A stretch of DNA of 64,000 bases from Leptospira sp. WS92.C1 (GTDB lineage: Bacteria > Spirochaetota > Leptospiria > Leptospirales > Leptospiraceae). Where the stretch lies: the NCBI RefSeq assembly GCF_040833975.1, contig NZ_CP162130.1:496001-560000 (forward strand). The letters run 5' to 3'. Within the stretch, counting starts at the first letter, position 1; each line of letters opens with the position of its first letter. Under the pieces are notes generated by a model that saw only the letters and a program-made list of their open reading frames with translations, did not search any database and was not told the DNA's origin. Shown here one piece after another: positions 1-16,729 of the stretch. The translations under genes and the position numbers were made by a program.

Positions 1-1210
1 TAAAATTTTAATAACTCCTGGGAAAGGTCGGAATTTCCTCCTCCACCGCTTTCCGAGATATAGCCGGATTGTAGTTTGTTTTTGAGCGTCATATTGCTTG
101 CTTCGAAAAACACGCTCCAATTCCCTTTGATCCTTGCCGTCAGTTTGAGATTGATTTCCGTTCCGCTTGACTTCCAGTAATAGTCCAAAGAGTTCTGAGA
201 ATAATTGTTTACGGTATCAAATCTCAATTCCTTGCTTCGAACGGAAGAAGGGCCTTCCATTTCTATATGAAGAAGTTGTCCTTGAAATGTATATCGTTGT
301 AAAAACTTATATTCGAATCCGATTCCGTAACTGTATCCTTTCAGAGGATTGGAAAAGTTCCGTGAGCCGAATCGATTCGGATCGATTCCGGAAATAGGAG
401 CGGGCTCGCCGATACTGTAGATTTCTTCCTTGGTTTTTGTCCAAATTCTTTCCACTCCCCCTAAGATCTGTAGATCTAAAACCGGATGCGGATACGGGGT
501 GAATCCTATGCGAGACGATACTTTTTGAAACTTTGTGTTTCCGTTTCCCAGAATTAAATTGCCTACTTTTTCTCCGGCTATGTTGAGACTTTGAATTCCG
601 CCGAGTTCCAAGTTTCCTTTTGCTTCCGTTCCTCTGAGCTCAAACGTAAAACGGTTCCAGGCATAAAACAGCCGGCTTGTGAAACTGCTGTTCGGAGTTT
701 TATAAGGAGTTGTCTGAATCTCCGCCTGACCACCGTCGCCGATGACCAATCCGGCATATTGCATCGTTTGTAAAAACGGTCTCAACTCTGTTTGATTTTC
801 TCCGCCGCCGATTCCGAAAGCTACTTCGAGATAATGTCTTTGAGATTCAAGAAGTTCTTGTTCTCTTTTTTTTACTTTTTCTTCTTTGGATTTGAGTTTG
901 GCGTCTTCTTGTTTTTGTTTTTCGGTCAGTGTTTTTTCTTCTCTTTCCTTTTTTTCCCGTTCTTCGGCTTGAGTTTCTTTTTGGGAAGGAGGCGGTTCTT
1001 CTATTTTTCCAAAGAAAATTTTTCGAATTAGTTTTTTGGGATACGTTTTGGAAGTTTCATCGGCAAGTTTGATTGTAACCGTTTCTTTATCCTGATTTAT
1101 GACAGTGCCTTCCAATTTTTCACCCGACTTGAAAAGAATGGTTGCGCTTTGTAAGCTGTGAAACGCAGAAAACAAAAAAAAGATTACGAATAAGGAAATA
1201 ATTTTTTTCA
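1..1210 (-). CDS. Outer-membrane-type protein with coiled coil (3' end outside window)
   Basis: The start is the ATG at 1210, which opens a signal peptide (MKKIISLFVIFFLFSAFHS). The gene runs off the left edge, so about 400 residues are visible. After the signal comes a short SH3-like or Sm-like segment (ILFKSGEKLEGTVINQDKET, residues ~25-65). Next is a highly charged Lys/Glu coiled-coil stretch (~80-125), and then a long region of alternating hydrophobic and polar residues with many Gly and aromatic residues, as expected for a beta-barrel. I infer a surface or outer-membrane role; the exact family is not recognised. It is transcribed away from lpxK with a ~180-bp gap that probably carries its promoter. 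Confidence 0.65.
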
Positions 1211-1394
1211 TATTGGATTTAGTTTTATAACGCGAATATCGGAATGGAATTTTATCACATTACATAAATTTTGCAATTCGATTTGGATTTTTATAAGAAG
1301 GCGGGGTTGAAAAAGACCGAATTTTTCGGGATCCATTTCTTGAGAGAGAATCGCATTTGTAATAAAAAATAGAAATTCGAAACGAAAACGGATT

Positions 1395-2441
1395 CTAAAT
1401 CGAGACTTGGCCGGAGAGTTTGCTTTTGAGTGATGAGACGAGTTTGTCTTCTCGATCCAGTTTACTTTCTAAAAGAAGAATTTTTAGATTCTCCGGAGGT
1501 TTTGATATTTTTACCAAATCCTTTTCCGTACAGACGAGATAGTCGAAATTTGTAGAGATCATATCGAATCCAGTTTCGTCTTCCATTGTATAAGAATGAT
1601 GATCCCTAAAGGTCCTCGTTTCCAATTTTAGAGGATGAAAACTTCGAATCATCGAAAAAAAAAGTTCGGGATTTCCGATTCCGGTAAATGCATAAATCTT
1701 TTTTCCGTATAATAATTTTGGAGAATCCGCTTTTAAATCCGGAGACAATAGTTTTTCAGGCTCAAAAGAAAATCTGAGAATCCCTTTTTGAAATTTATTT
1801 TGCAGATTTTGAACCACACGTTCTATGGAAGGATCGTATTTGGAAAATACGATCCAGTCCGTTCTCGAAAGCGCAGAAAACGGCTCTCTCAAATTTCCCG
1901 CAGGAATTAAAAAACGTTCTTTGTGAATCTGACTCGAATCCAAAAGAACCAAATCCAAATCTCTTTCCAAACGATGATGTTGAAATCCGTCGTCCAAGAT
2001 CACGATGGGATTCTCTTGAATTTTTAATTCTTTTTTCAATCGAATATAGGATGAGTATCGATCTTTTCCGATCCATACCTCCGCAAAAGGAAGATGTTTT
2101 TTTAAAAGTAAAGGTTCGTCGCCCGCTTCTCCGGGGGCTGATTGGAGATCGACCCTGAGCCCGTTTTGAGATCCGGTAGATCCGTATCCCCTGGAAAGTA
2201 AGATGATTTTTTTCTCTGGGAATTCTCTATGAATCAGTTTTGCCAAGTAAATCGAGAACGGTGTTTTTCCGGTTCCGCCCATAGAAAGATTTCCTACACT
2301 GATGACAAAGGCTCCGTGTAGTTTTTTCTTTCGAGTAAGTTTTTGGTCCAACCAGAATATTCCGCGATATACAAAAGAAAGGGCATATAAGATCGGAAAC
2401 AAGACGATCCGGAGGAGGGAAAAAACCGTAAATGACTTCAT
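1395..2441 (-). CDS. lpxK: Tetraacyldisaccharide 4'-kinase
   Basis: LpxK phosphorylates the 4' position of the lipid A disaccharide at the inner membrane face, using ATP. At 348 residues this is the usual length. The N-terminus has a membrane-anchoring hydrophobic segment, followed by the family's P-loop variant GNLSMGGTGKTP at residues ~50-61 and the conserved DDGFQHHRL motif at ~150. It lies just downstream of the MsbA-like gene (22 bp between them, same strand). This fits the common msbA-lpxK pairing, in which lipid A is completed and then flipped. Confidence 0.95.
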   Translation of the reverse strand: MKSFTVFSLLRIVLFPILYALSFVYRGIFWLDQKLTRKKKLHGAFVISVGNLSMGGTGKTPFSIYLAKLIHREFPEKKIILLSRGYGSTGSQNGLRVDLQSAPGEAGDEPLLLKKHLPFAEVWIGKDRYSSYIRLKKELKIQENPIVILDDGFQHHRLERDLDLVLLDSSQIHKERFLIPAGNLREPFSALSRTDWIVFSKYDPSIERVVQNLQNKFQKGILRFSFEPEKLLSPDLKADSPKLLYGKKIYAFTGIGNPELFFSMIRSFHPLKLETRTFRDHHSYTMEDETGFDMISTNFDYLVCTEKDLVKISKPPENLKILLLESKLDREDKLVSSLKSKLSGQVSI

Positions 2442-2463
2442 TATAAAATTAGAATATTTTAAT

Positions 2464-8322
<5,859 letters not shown>

Positions 8323-8486
8323 TGTTTTCTCTATCCGATCTGATCTCAGAGAAAGACAATAGAAACCGCGGCATCTTTGTAAAGTATTAGAAATCTTTCG
8401 AAATAGAATTCCGATCGATGTTCGAAGCATTTCCGGAGAGCACAGATTTTCCGCACTGTCAATTGGAAATCATTTCGGAATTTTGT

Positions 8487-9070
8487 AGGAACTCACACAA
8501 AGTCTGTGATTCACTGTAAAATGTAGGAACTCACACAAGATCTGTGATTCACTGTAAATGTAGGAACTCACACAAAATCCGCGATCCACTGTAAATGTGG
8601 GAACTCACACAAAGTCTGTGATTCACTGTAAATGTAGGAACTCACACAAGATCAGCGATTCACTGTAAATGTAGGAACTCACACAAGATCCGTGATTCAC
8701 TGTAAATGTAGGAACTCACACAAGATCCGTGATTCACTGTAAATGTAGGAACTCACACAAGATCCGTGATTCACTGTAAATGTAGGAACTCACACAAGGT
8801 CTGTGATTCACTGTAAATGTAGGAACTCACACAAGATCAGCGATTCATTGTAAAATGTAGGAACTCACACAAGATCCGCGATTCACTGTAAATGTAGGAA
8901 CTCACACAAGATCCGCGATTCACTGTAAATGTAGGAACTCACACAAGATCAGCGATTCATTGTAAAATGTAGGAACTCACACAAGATCCGCGATTCACTG
9001 TAAATGTAGGAACTCACACAAGATCCGCGATTCACTGTAAATGTAGGAACTCACACAAGATCTGTGATTC
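8487..9070. repeat. Tandem array, 16 copies of a 37-bp unit
   Basis: Sixteen head-to-tail units follow the pattern GTAGGAACTCACACAAGATC, then YGYGATTCAYTGTAAAT. Most are 37 bp and a few are 38 bp, with an extra A before ATGTAGG. The middle varies between GATCTGTG, GATCCGTG, GATCCGCG and GATCAGCG; the TCTGTG versions form a short inverted repeat with CACA. The array fills the whole space between the PBP start and the OmpA-family stop codon. The last unit runs into that stop (TGATTCATTTTTT). There are no variable spacers, so this is a satellite-like array, not a CRISPR. The core resembles GAGTTCCCAC motifs elsewhere in the window. Confidence 0.97.
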
Positions 9071-10925
9071 ATTTTTTCTTCAAGATCGTAAAGTTTACTC
9101 TTCGATTTTTTCGACGTCCCTCCTCGGAATCGTTTTTGTCCAATGGGGCCCTATCTCCGAAACCTCGTGTCTGAATTCTTTCCATGGGGATCGAATGTTT
9201 TTTCGAAAGATATTCCGCAACTGCGATCGCGCGCTTTTCGGAAAGAAGCAGATTGTCTTTTTTCTTCCCCACGTTATCCGTGTGTCCTTCGATCTGAATT
9301 TCGATCTCCGGATTTTCCTTAACGATTTCGGCGAGTCTGTCTAGTTCGGGAACGGATTCCCGTGCGATCTCAAAACTTTTGGATTCAAAGAAGAGGTTGT
9401 TGATCTGGATTGTTCCTCTTTCGCGGATTGCGGGAAGTTGCAAAAGGACCTCGATGTTTTCGGAAATTTTCTTTTTAGAACTTAAATTCAGGTTTTGAGA
9501 TACCGGAAGATATCCTTTTTTCTGAGCGTAAAATCCGTAGTTTTCACCAAAGGGAAGGATGATCGAAAAATTTCCGGTAAGAGGATCGCTCTTTGCGCTT
9601 CCTATCTTTTCGTGAGACTTTAAGGATTCGTAATGTATATCCGCGGATAAAGGGCTCCCTTCCGTGTCCGTAACTTTTCCATGGATCACAATCACCTTTT
9701 CGGGGCGCATTTCCTTGGGAAGATAGGCCATAAAGAGCTGACCTTCTTTGCTGATATACGCCCAATCGCTGTTAGCGGGAATCGAGAAAAAATTCACCCC
9801 TTGCAAATTTTCGGAAACTTCGGTGGGGGTGGTCCATTGATCCCAGCCGTCTCCGATTCTTCGTGTCATATAAATGGAGATTTTTTTGTGCCCGTCGCTG
9901 GAAAAGTAAAGGGTCCTGTCATCGCTTGCCAAGAACGGAGCCATCTCTTCGTGTTCCGAGTTGATCACTGCTCCGAGATTGATTCCCAACGAAAAACTTC
10001 CGTCGGATTGCATCTTGCTCACGTAAAGATCGAGTTTTCCCTTGGAGTCCTTGTGTTGAGAGGAATAGATCAAAATTCTTCCCGAAGAGGCAAGAGTGGA
10101 TCCTCCGAACACTTCCTGACTGGAATCGTTTTTCTTTCTATAAAGATTGTAAAAATCAGGAAAATTTAATATACTCGGTTTGGACCACGAGTCCTTTTCC
10201 TTAAAACTTTTATAAAGAGGAACCCGTCTTGAGATCTGTCTTTGTCTTTCTTCGTGTTCGTTTCTCAGATCGTCGATTTTTTTTTTGTATTCGTTCGGGT
10301 TTTTGGAGGAACGAGCGGCTGCGTCTTTTTTGAATCCAAATTCTTTATCCAAATCATCGAGTAACTCTTTTTCTCCGAAGGTTCCGAAAACAAAAAGTTC
10401 GTTTCCTCCGGGAAGAGCGGAGATCACAGCAGAAGGCATTTCGTTATTGAGAGGCGCGGCCATTTCTTTTCCGTCTTCCCAAAAACCTCTTTCGTCCAGT
10501 TTGGAATACCAGATCTTTTGGGTTCCGGATCTTCCACGTTTGATCAAAGCTGTCCAAAAAAGATATTTCCCATCGGGGGAGGCGTTTGGGTTGAATGCGA
10601 AAAGATTGCGGTTTACATAGTCGGGAATTTTTTTTATCGTCCAGGGTTTGAGTTTTTTTGAATCCAGGAACGGATCGATTTCGTATCGTATCGGATTGCA
10701 TGTCGAACCTTTCATGCTACAGAGAATTCTCACGGTCTTATCGTTGAGTCTGGAAAGTTCCGATGTGATCTCGTTGGATTCGATGGGGATAAATGTATTT
10801 TCAGTGCTGAGTAATTTTCCAAACTGTAAGATCTTTCCGATAAACAATTGTTCCTCGGCTTGTAGCCCGGTTAAGAACGGAAAACTGAGTAGCAAGGGTA
10901 GAATGGATCGAAGTTGGGAGCGCAT
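9069..10925 (-). CDS. OmpA-family protein with PD40 propeller and carboxypeptidase-like domain
   Basis: The protein has about 618 residues and a signal peptide (MRSQLRSILPLLLSFPFLTG, then LQA). The middle (~100-400) has repeated PD40/WD40-like blades such as NASPDGKYLFWTALI and LASDDRTLYFSSDGHKKI. Next is a carboxypeptidase-regulatory-like segment (HGKVTDTEGSPLSADIHYES). The last ~110 residues are an OmpA peptidoglycan-binding domain with IQIEGHTDNVGKKKDNLLLS and the terminal motif EEGRRKNRRVNF. The role is inferred as anchoring the outer membrane to peptidoglycan. ATG 10925 has AAAGG eight bases upstream. A TTG at 10952 is the alternative. Confidence 0.85.
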   Translation of the reverse strand: MRSQLRSILPLLLSFPFLTGLQAEEQLFIGKILQFGKLLSTENTFIPIESNEITSELSRLNDKTVRILCSMKGSTCNPIRYEIDPFLDSKKLKPWTIKKIPDYVNRNLFAFNPNASPDGKYLFWTALIKRGRSGTQKIWYSKLDERGFWEDGKEMAAPLNNEMPSAVISALPGGNELFVFGTFGEKELLDDLDKEFGFKKDAAARSSKNPNEYKKKIDDLRNEHEERQRQISRRVPLYKSFKEKDSWSKPSILNFPDFYNLYRKKNDSSQEVFGGSTLASSGRILIYSSQHKDSKGKLDLYVSKMQSDGSFSLGINLGAVINSEHEEMAPFLASDDRTLYFSSDGHKKISIYMTRRIGDGWDQWTTPTEVSENLQGVNFFSIPANSDWAYISKEGQLFMAYLPKEMRPEKVIVIHGKVTDTEGSPLSADIHYESLKSHEKIGSAKSDPLTGNFSIILPFGENYGFYAQKKGYLPVSQNLNLSSKKKISENIEVLLQLPAIRERGTIQINNLFFESKSFEIARESVPELDRLAEIVKENPEIEIQIEGHTDNVGKKKDNLLLSEKRAIAVAEYLSKKHSIPMERIQTRGFGDRAPLDKNDSEEGRRKNRRVNFTILKKK

Positions 10926-11023
10926 ACAATAAACCTTTCGGTAGAATTTCAAAACTTCTTAATTCTCCTTTTTCTTGGCAAAAAACCCTACTTTGAAAAC
11001 TATGGTCATGATTCTCCCCTAGC

Positions 11024-12670
<1,647 letters not shown>

Positions 12671-12988
12671 CGAGCGCCCCATGGGAAGCGAGTCATCCAA
12701 AGTCTTCTTTGGACCCCAACGCAGTTGGGCAATAGAGCGCCTAGGAAACTCAGCGTCTCACTTCCTCAAACTCAGCGCTTCGCTCTTGAACGCTGATCCT
12801 GAGCTACGACCCGTAGGGAGTAGTTCTCCTGAGTTTCAGAGAAGCATTCATTGAGTTCTCCTGGATCGCTCAGCGGATCATCGAGTTTGCCCATTTTTGT
12901 TTCGATATAAAAATTCTAATATTCGAAATTCATAAAATCGTTTTCAATCACGAAGCGAATTTCGGATCGGTTGCAATTTTTATAAAAT
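12671..12988. other. Gene-free stretch with several adjacent hairpins
   Basis: No supported gene lies between the ABC-F stop and the convergent rdgB stop. The stretch holds consecutive short inverted repeats. TCCAAAG/CTTTGGA spans 12696-12713, and CCCAAC/GTTGGG spans 12715-12729. CTCAGCG pairs imperfectly with CGCTGATCCTGAG around 12770-12804. The first ~200 bp are more GC-rich than the flanks, and the last 80 bp are AT-rich. None of the hairpins has a clear T-run, so it may be a dispersed structured repeat or a processed 3' UTR instead of a simple terminator. Confidence 0.45.
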
Positions 12989-13591
12989 TTAAATTGGTTC
13001 CGATTCTTTGGATTTTAAGAATGTAAGAAGTGCGTCCAGGGCTTTTTTTCTGTGCGAAACGCGATTCTTTTCCACTTCGGAAACCTGAGAGAATGGTTTT
13101 TGAAAAGGGGGATAGACAAATACGGGATCGTAGCCAAATCCAAACGTTCCTATCGTATCGTATACATCTGCGATGACTCCTTCGCACTTTCCTTCGAAAG
13201 TCTTTTCTATCTTATCGTCCACATAAGCGATGACGCAGGCGTAGTGCGCTTTACGATTCGGATTTCCTTTTAGTTTTTCCAAGAGTAAAAGGGCTCTTCC
13301 TTGATCATCCAAACCGGCTCCGCCAAAACGAGCGGAATAAACCCCCGGCTCACCTCCCAACGCGGAAACGCAGATTCCGGAATCATCCGCAATCGAAGGT
13401 AAATTTGTTATACGAAAAAGCTCACGTGCTTTGATCAGCGCATTTTCGGAAAAGGTCGAGCCTGTTTCCTCCGCTTCAAAAGAAATATCCAGATCCTTTG
13501 GGGTTAGAACCTGAATTCCGAGCTCCAAAAGAATGGAGCCGACTTCTTTTACTTTGTGAGAGTTGTTTGTGGCGAGAGCAAGTTGCTTCAA
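12989..13591 (-). CDS. rdgB: Non-canonical purine NTP pyrophosphatase (RdgB/HAM1)
   Basis: This enzyme hydrolyses dITP, ITP and XTP to monophosphates, keeping deaminated purines out of nucleic acids. The 200 residues cover the whole family. The motifs are the N-terminal LALATNNSHKVKEV, SENALIKA, ADDSGI (catalytic Asp), GFGYDPVF (~150) and the terminal VSHRKKALDAL. The start ATG is 7 bp after the stop of the upstream STAS gene, so the two are probably co-transcribed. Confidence 0.95.
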   Translation of the reverse strand: MKQLALATNNSHKVKEVGSILLELGIQVLTPKDLDISFEAEETGSTFSENALIKARELFRITNLPSIADDSGICVSALGGEPGVYSARFGGAGLDDQGRALLLLEKLKGNPNRKAHYACVIAYVDDKIEKTFEGKCEGVIADVYDTIGTFGFGYDPVFVYPPFQKPFSQVSEVEKNRVSHRKKALDALLTFLKSKESEPI

Positions 13592-13598
13592 AGAGGAA

Positions 13599-13937
13599 TT
13601 AACGATTCAATTTAAATTCGTCAAAAGCGTCTTCGATGTTGGGAACTACTTTGAAAACCTTGTCTAACATTGTAATTTCGAAAAGTTGCAATAGGTCTTC
13701 GTCGTTGACTACGATGATGATATCACCTTCCGCGCTTTTGAATTTCTTTTTGTAGGAAACGATGATACCTAACGCAGTGGAACAGATATGATTTACCTCC
13801 GTCAGATCGATGATGATCTTGGGTGTAGGGTCGAAGTTGTGTTCACTGAGATTTCGATCTAGTTCTTCACTATCGGATTGAAGAATGGATCCGGCAATTT
13901 TGATGATATGTATATCGTCTTGTACGGTTATTTCCAT
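13599..13937 (-). CDS. STAS-domain protein (anti-sigma-factor antagonist type)
   Basis: The 112 residues form a single STAS domain. The beta-strand opening ITVQDDIHIIKIAGSIL is followed by KIIIDLTEVNHICSTALGII, which contains the Ser position (CS-TALG) that is phosphorylated in SpoIIAA/RsbV-type proteins. This suggests a partner-switching regulator. It could be a substrate for a PP2C phosphatase such as the one at 24457, but no link beyond domain type is visible. It forms a two-gene unit with rdgB. The 360-bp divergent gap to the catalase-like gene probably holds both promoters. Confidence 0.85.
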   Translation of the reverse strand: MEITVQDDIHIIKIAGSILQSDSEELDRNLSEHNFDPTPKIIIDLTEVNHICSTALGIIVSYKKKFKSAEGDIIIVVNDEDLLQLFEITMLDKVFKVVPNIEDAFDEFKLNR

Positions 13938-14163
13938 GGGCGTCCCGTTACTTCTGTGGCCGTTTGATTTTTGTTTTTCAACTAAAAAAAGGGCTCGGAA
14001 TGGGATTTTTGACGTGTTTTTTAGAAATTTAGTCTTTTTCTATGTCGCCTGGAAGAGGAACCGGATTCTTCCGATTCTATTTTTTGGTTCTTGACGATCG
14101 AACACAAAATTTGGATCTGAAATCGGATATTGATTTTTAAAACGCCTGTTTTGTATCAATGTC

Positions 14164-14182
14164 ACGATCGAATTTCGATCGT
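14164..14182. promoter_or_regulatory. 19-bp perfect palindrome, candidate operator
   Basis: ACGATCGAA and TTCGATCGT are perfect inverted arms around a single T. The site lies 117 bp upstream of the catalase-like start, in the divergent gap with the STAS gene. Size and symmetry suit a dimeric repressor. This is inference from symmetry only, since no regulator gene is adjacent. Confidence 0.4.
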
Positions 14183-14298
14183 TTTGAAACCTATCCCCTC
14201 TTTGAAATTTGATTTTATAGGTGTTTTCAAAATAAAAGAGAGGAACTTTCCAAAATCTATGATTTTCTCCCTTTGAAATTTTGGATCGGTTGGAGTGA

Positions 14299-15411
14299 AT
14301 GATGGTAAAAAAGATCGGATTTATAACAGTTGGAATTTTATTTTTGTTATTCTTGCTCTATTGGGTGGGACAGGGACCTCGGGTGTCGATTCCTAAAGAC
14401 ACAAAACCCGGCGCCGAGTTTGTTTTTCCGGGGGAAGAACAAACCACACAAGATACTCTTGCTCTTTTGATTTCTTCTTTAAAGGAGAAATATCCGGCGG
14501 GTTCCGAAGCGAAAAGAGACGCACACCCGTTTGCTCACGGATGTGTCAAAGGAACTTTTACCGTATCTTCTTCGGTTCCCGAGGATTTAAAATTCGGAAT
14601 ATTCAATTCTTCTAAATCGTATCCGATTTGGGTCCGATTTTCCAACGGATCGATCACTAAAAAATCGGATCAGGAAGGTGATATTCGCGGCATGGGGATT
14701 AAATTGCTCGGAGTGAAGGGAGCTAAACTTTCTCCGGATGAGAAACAAACTCAGGACTTTTTATTGATCAATCATCCGGTACTTCCCGTCGGCGCGCCGG
14801 ACGAATATCTCGCCTTGTTCAAAGCCGCTTTTGCCAAAAAGCCGATGTCTTATTTTTTCGGAGGACTTCCCTGGAACTGGAAACTGACGGCTCTCAAAGA
14901 ATCGATTTCCATTCGAAGTAAAAAAATTTCGGACGTGTTGGAGATTCGTTATTGGAGTACAACTCCGTATCGTTTGGGACAGGAAAACACTGCGGTTAAA
15001 TATTCAGCTAAACCTTGTGAGGCGAAGAATTTGAACGTTCCGGATTCTCCCGCGGACGATTATCTGCGTCAAACGATGATCTCACATTTGAAAGAAAAGG
15101 GCGCTTGTTTTGAGTTTATGATCCAGAAACAAGGAGATCCGATTCGTATGCCGGTAGAAGATCCGGCGGTTCCTTGGAACGAAGGTGATTCTCCGTTTAC
15201 AACGGTTGCAAAGATTGAAATTCCCGTTCAAGAATTTGCGACTCCCGAACAAGATCGGTTTTGTGAAAACCTTTCTCTCAATCCTTGGCATTCCTTACCC
15301 GAACACCGTCCTTTGGGAGGAATCAATCGTGTGAGAAAGTCGGCGTACGAAACGATCGCAAAATACAGACACGAACAAAACGGTATCAAACAGATCGAAC
15401 CGACCGAATGA
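14299..15411 (+). CDS. Membrane-anchored catalase-like haem protein
   Basis: The 370 residues begin with one hydrophobic helix (IGFITVGILFLLFLLYWVG), so the protein is probably anchored and faces the periplasm. The body matches the short catalase-related group (SrpA/y4iL type): KRDAHPFAHGCVKGTF supplies the distal His region, WVRFSNGS and DIRGMGIKL follow, and a C-terminal RVRKSAYETIAKYR supplies the likely proximal haem Tyr. The usual N-terminal arm of full catalases is absent. Whether it removes peroxide or acts as a peroxidase cannot be told. GGAG at 14292 serves the ATG pair at 14299/14302. A strong terminator follows at 15592. Confidence 0.8.
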   Translation: MMVKKIGFITVGILFLLFLLYWVGQGPRVSIPKDTKPGAEFVFPGEEQTTQDTLALLISSLKEKYPAGSEAKRDAHPFAHGCVKGTFTVSSSVPEDLKFGIFNSSKSYPIWVRFSNGSITKKSDQEGDIRGMGIKLLGVKGAKLSPDEKQTQDFLLINHPVLPVGAPDEYLALFKAAFAKKPMSYFFGGLPWNWKLTALKESISIRSKKISDVLEIRYWSTTPYRLGQENTAVKYSAKPCEAKNLNVPDSPADDYLRQTMISHLKEKGACFEFMIQKQGDPIRMPVEDPAVPWNEGDSPFTTVAKIEIPVQEFATPEQDRFCENLSLNPWHSLPEHRPLGGINRVRKSAYETIAKYRHEQNGIKQIEPTE

Positions 15412-15591
15412 TTTTAGTTTACGACTTTGTTGAATCGGAATGAATTTGAGTCGTCCGTTCTCAGATTTTTATTTTCTGAAACGACGAACGACTCTAAAAT
15501 TCAAGGGACATCCGCGTTCTTTAAGCCGAATTTCCTCTTCCTAAAGATCGGTTCAATCCTGTTCAAAGCACGCCCTTTGGACGCGATTCAT

Positions 15592-15643
15592 AGAAGCAAC
15601 ACATTGAGTTCACGTAATGTGTTGCTTCTGTCGGTTATTTTTG
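15592..15643 (+). terminator. Rho-independent terminator, 14-bp stem
   Basis: Arms AGAAGCAACACATT (15592-15605) and AATGTGTTGCTTCT (15616-15629) are perfect complements around a 10-base loop. A T-rich run follows within 20 bases. It lies between convergent genes and may serve both strands, although the minus-strand side lacks an equally clear T-run. Confidence 0.8.
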
Positions 15644-16105
15644 TTTTTTTAAGAACAAATCCAAATTTCTTTTCGCCTCGGCCCTGACCTTGTTTTGTAA
15701 AAAGGGTAGAAATCCTAAAAACAAACCCGCAGTTCCGAGGGCCTGTCTTGACCAGCGATAAAAACCGAATCGGTCCGTATGTTTGACGATTTTTCCATCC
15801 TTGCAGACGAGTTCGGCGTTGATTACGTTATGCACCTTTTTGCCCGTTTTGGAGAAAGTATAATAGGCTTCCCAGGTTATTTTTGCGGTGTCTCCTTCGG
15901 ATTGAATCGGATTTAGTTTTAATTCCAAATCCTTTCCTCTTGCGATCAACATCTGCCACATGGCTTTGACTTCGGTTGCGTTTAGGTTTGGAAAAACCGG
16001 GTCGCTAAAAATCGCAGAATCGGAATAGAGCGAACCCATCGTAACGGCGTCTTTTTTTTGAAATGCATTATAAAACTCTTGAGTAACTTCGGCAGCGGAT
16101 TTCAT
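15635..16105 (-). CDS. SnoaL/NTF2-like small fold protein
   Basis: The 156 residues resemble the SnoaL-like branch of the NTF2 superfamily. The opening [20 protein letters not shown] is typical, followed by [20 protein letters not shown] and a C-terminal strand pattern ending in [20 protein letters not shown]. Members range from ketosteroid isomerase-like enzymes to binding domains, so no substrate can be named. There is no signal peptide; a short hydrophobic stretch near the C-terminus ([14 protein letters not shown]) may contact the membrane. It is a single gene, convergent with the catalase-like gene. Confidence 0.75.
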   Translation of the reverse strand: MKSAAEVTQEFYNAFQKKDAVTMGSLYSDSAIFSDPVFPNLNATEVKAMWQMLIARGKDLELKLNPIQSEGDTAKITWEAYYTFSKTGKKVHNVINAELVCKDGKIVKHTDRFGFYRWSRQALGTAGLFLGFLPFLQNKVRAEAKRNLDLFLKKQK

Positions 16106-16729
16106 AAACTCTTCCTAACTTGTATAGTGTTGAAAGCCACCTTTTCTGGCTAAGATCCGCGTAAAGTCAAGGAGTTATTGAAAGCGGGTAAATTATTTTT
16201 AGAAAACGGTTTTTTGATCAGGACACCGTTTTTATTTGTGCGAGTTCCCGCATTCAGGTGTTCTTTTGACGGTTTGATTCTGATTCTTCCGGATTTTTTG
16301 CGGTAGGGATGTGGAGGGCGCTTTGCGTTCCGAGCGTTGGATAAGAAGATTTATTAAGGATTCAAACCAAATTTGAATTTGCAAACCGACTTTGATTGAT
16401 AGGATTCGAAATCCGACTCAACGGCAATTTCGGCGGAGATTCGCGAGGAATGAGCCGCTTGCGGCGAACCCGGAACAAGCCCGGTTTCGCGTTTATAAAA
16501 ACATCTTTCTGATCGAAACCCATTGCGAAAACCGCCCAAATGATTTTTGTTTAGCGTTTTCTTTTGGCGAAAGACTTTTTTATTTCCCTTTATTTAAAGC
16601 AGACGGGTTTGTTTTTTAAAAGAAAAAATATTTTAGAATCAACTCTAAAACGTTAACCTCTATTTTTCATTTTATTTTCTTTGAAAAATAGTATTGAATC
16701 ATTCCTTCTATTCTCCGATCCTACACTTT
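16106..16729. other. Gene-free stretch
   Basis: No gene is supported in these ~620 bp. Open frames present are short and lack ribosome sites. One GAGTTCCCGCATT motif near 16242 is of the dispersed type seen elsewhere. The last ~100 bp before the methyltransferase are very AT-rich and probably carry its promoter. Confidence 0.6.

Noticed and set aside
8487..9070. CRISPR array
   Set aside because: Units are contiguous 37-bp tandem repeats with no unique spacers and no cas genes nearby.
15427..15687. 86-codon plus-strand frame after the catalase-like gene
   Set aside because: It spans the strong terminator hairpin at 15592 and overlaps the convergent gene.
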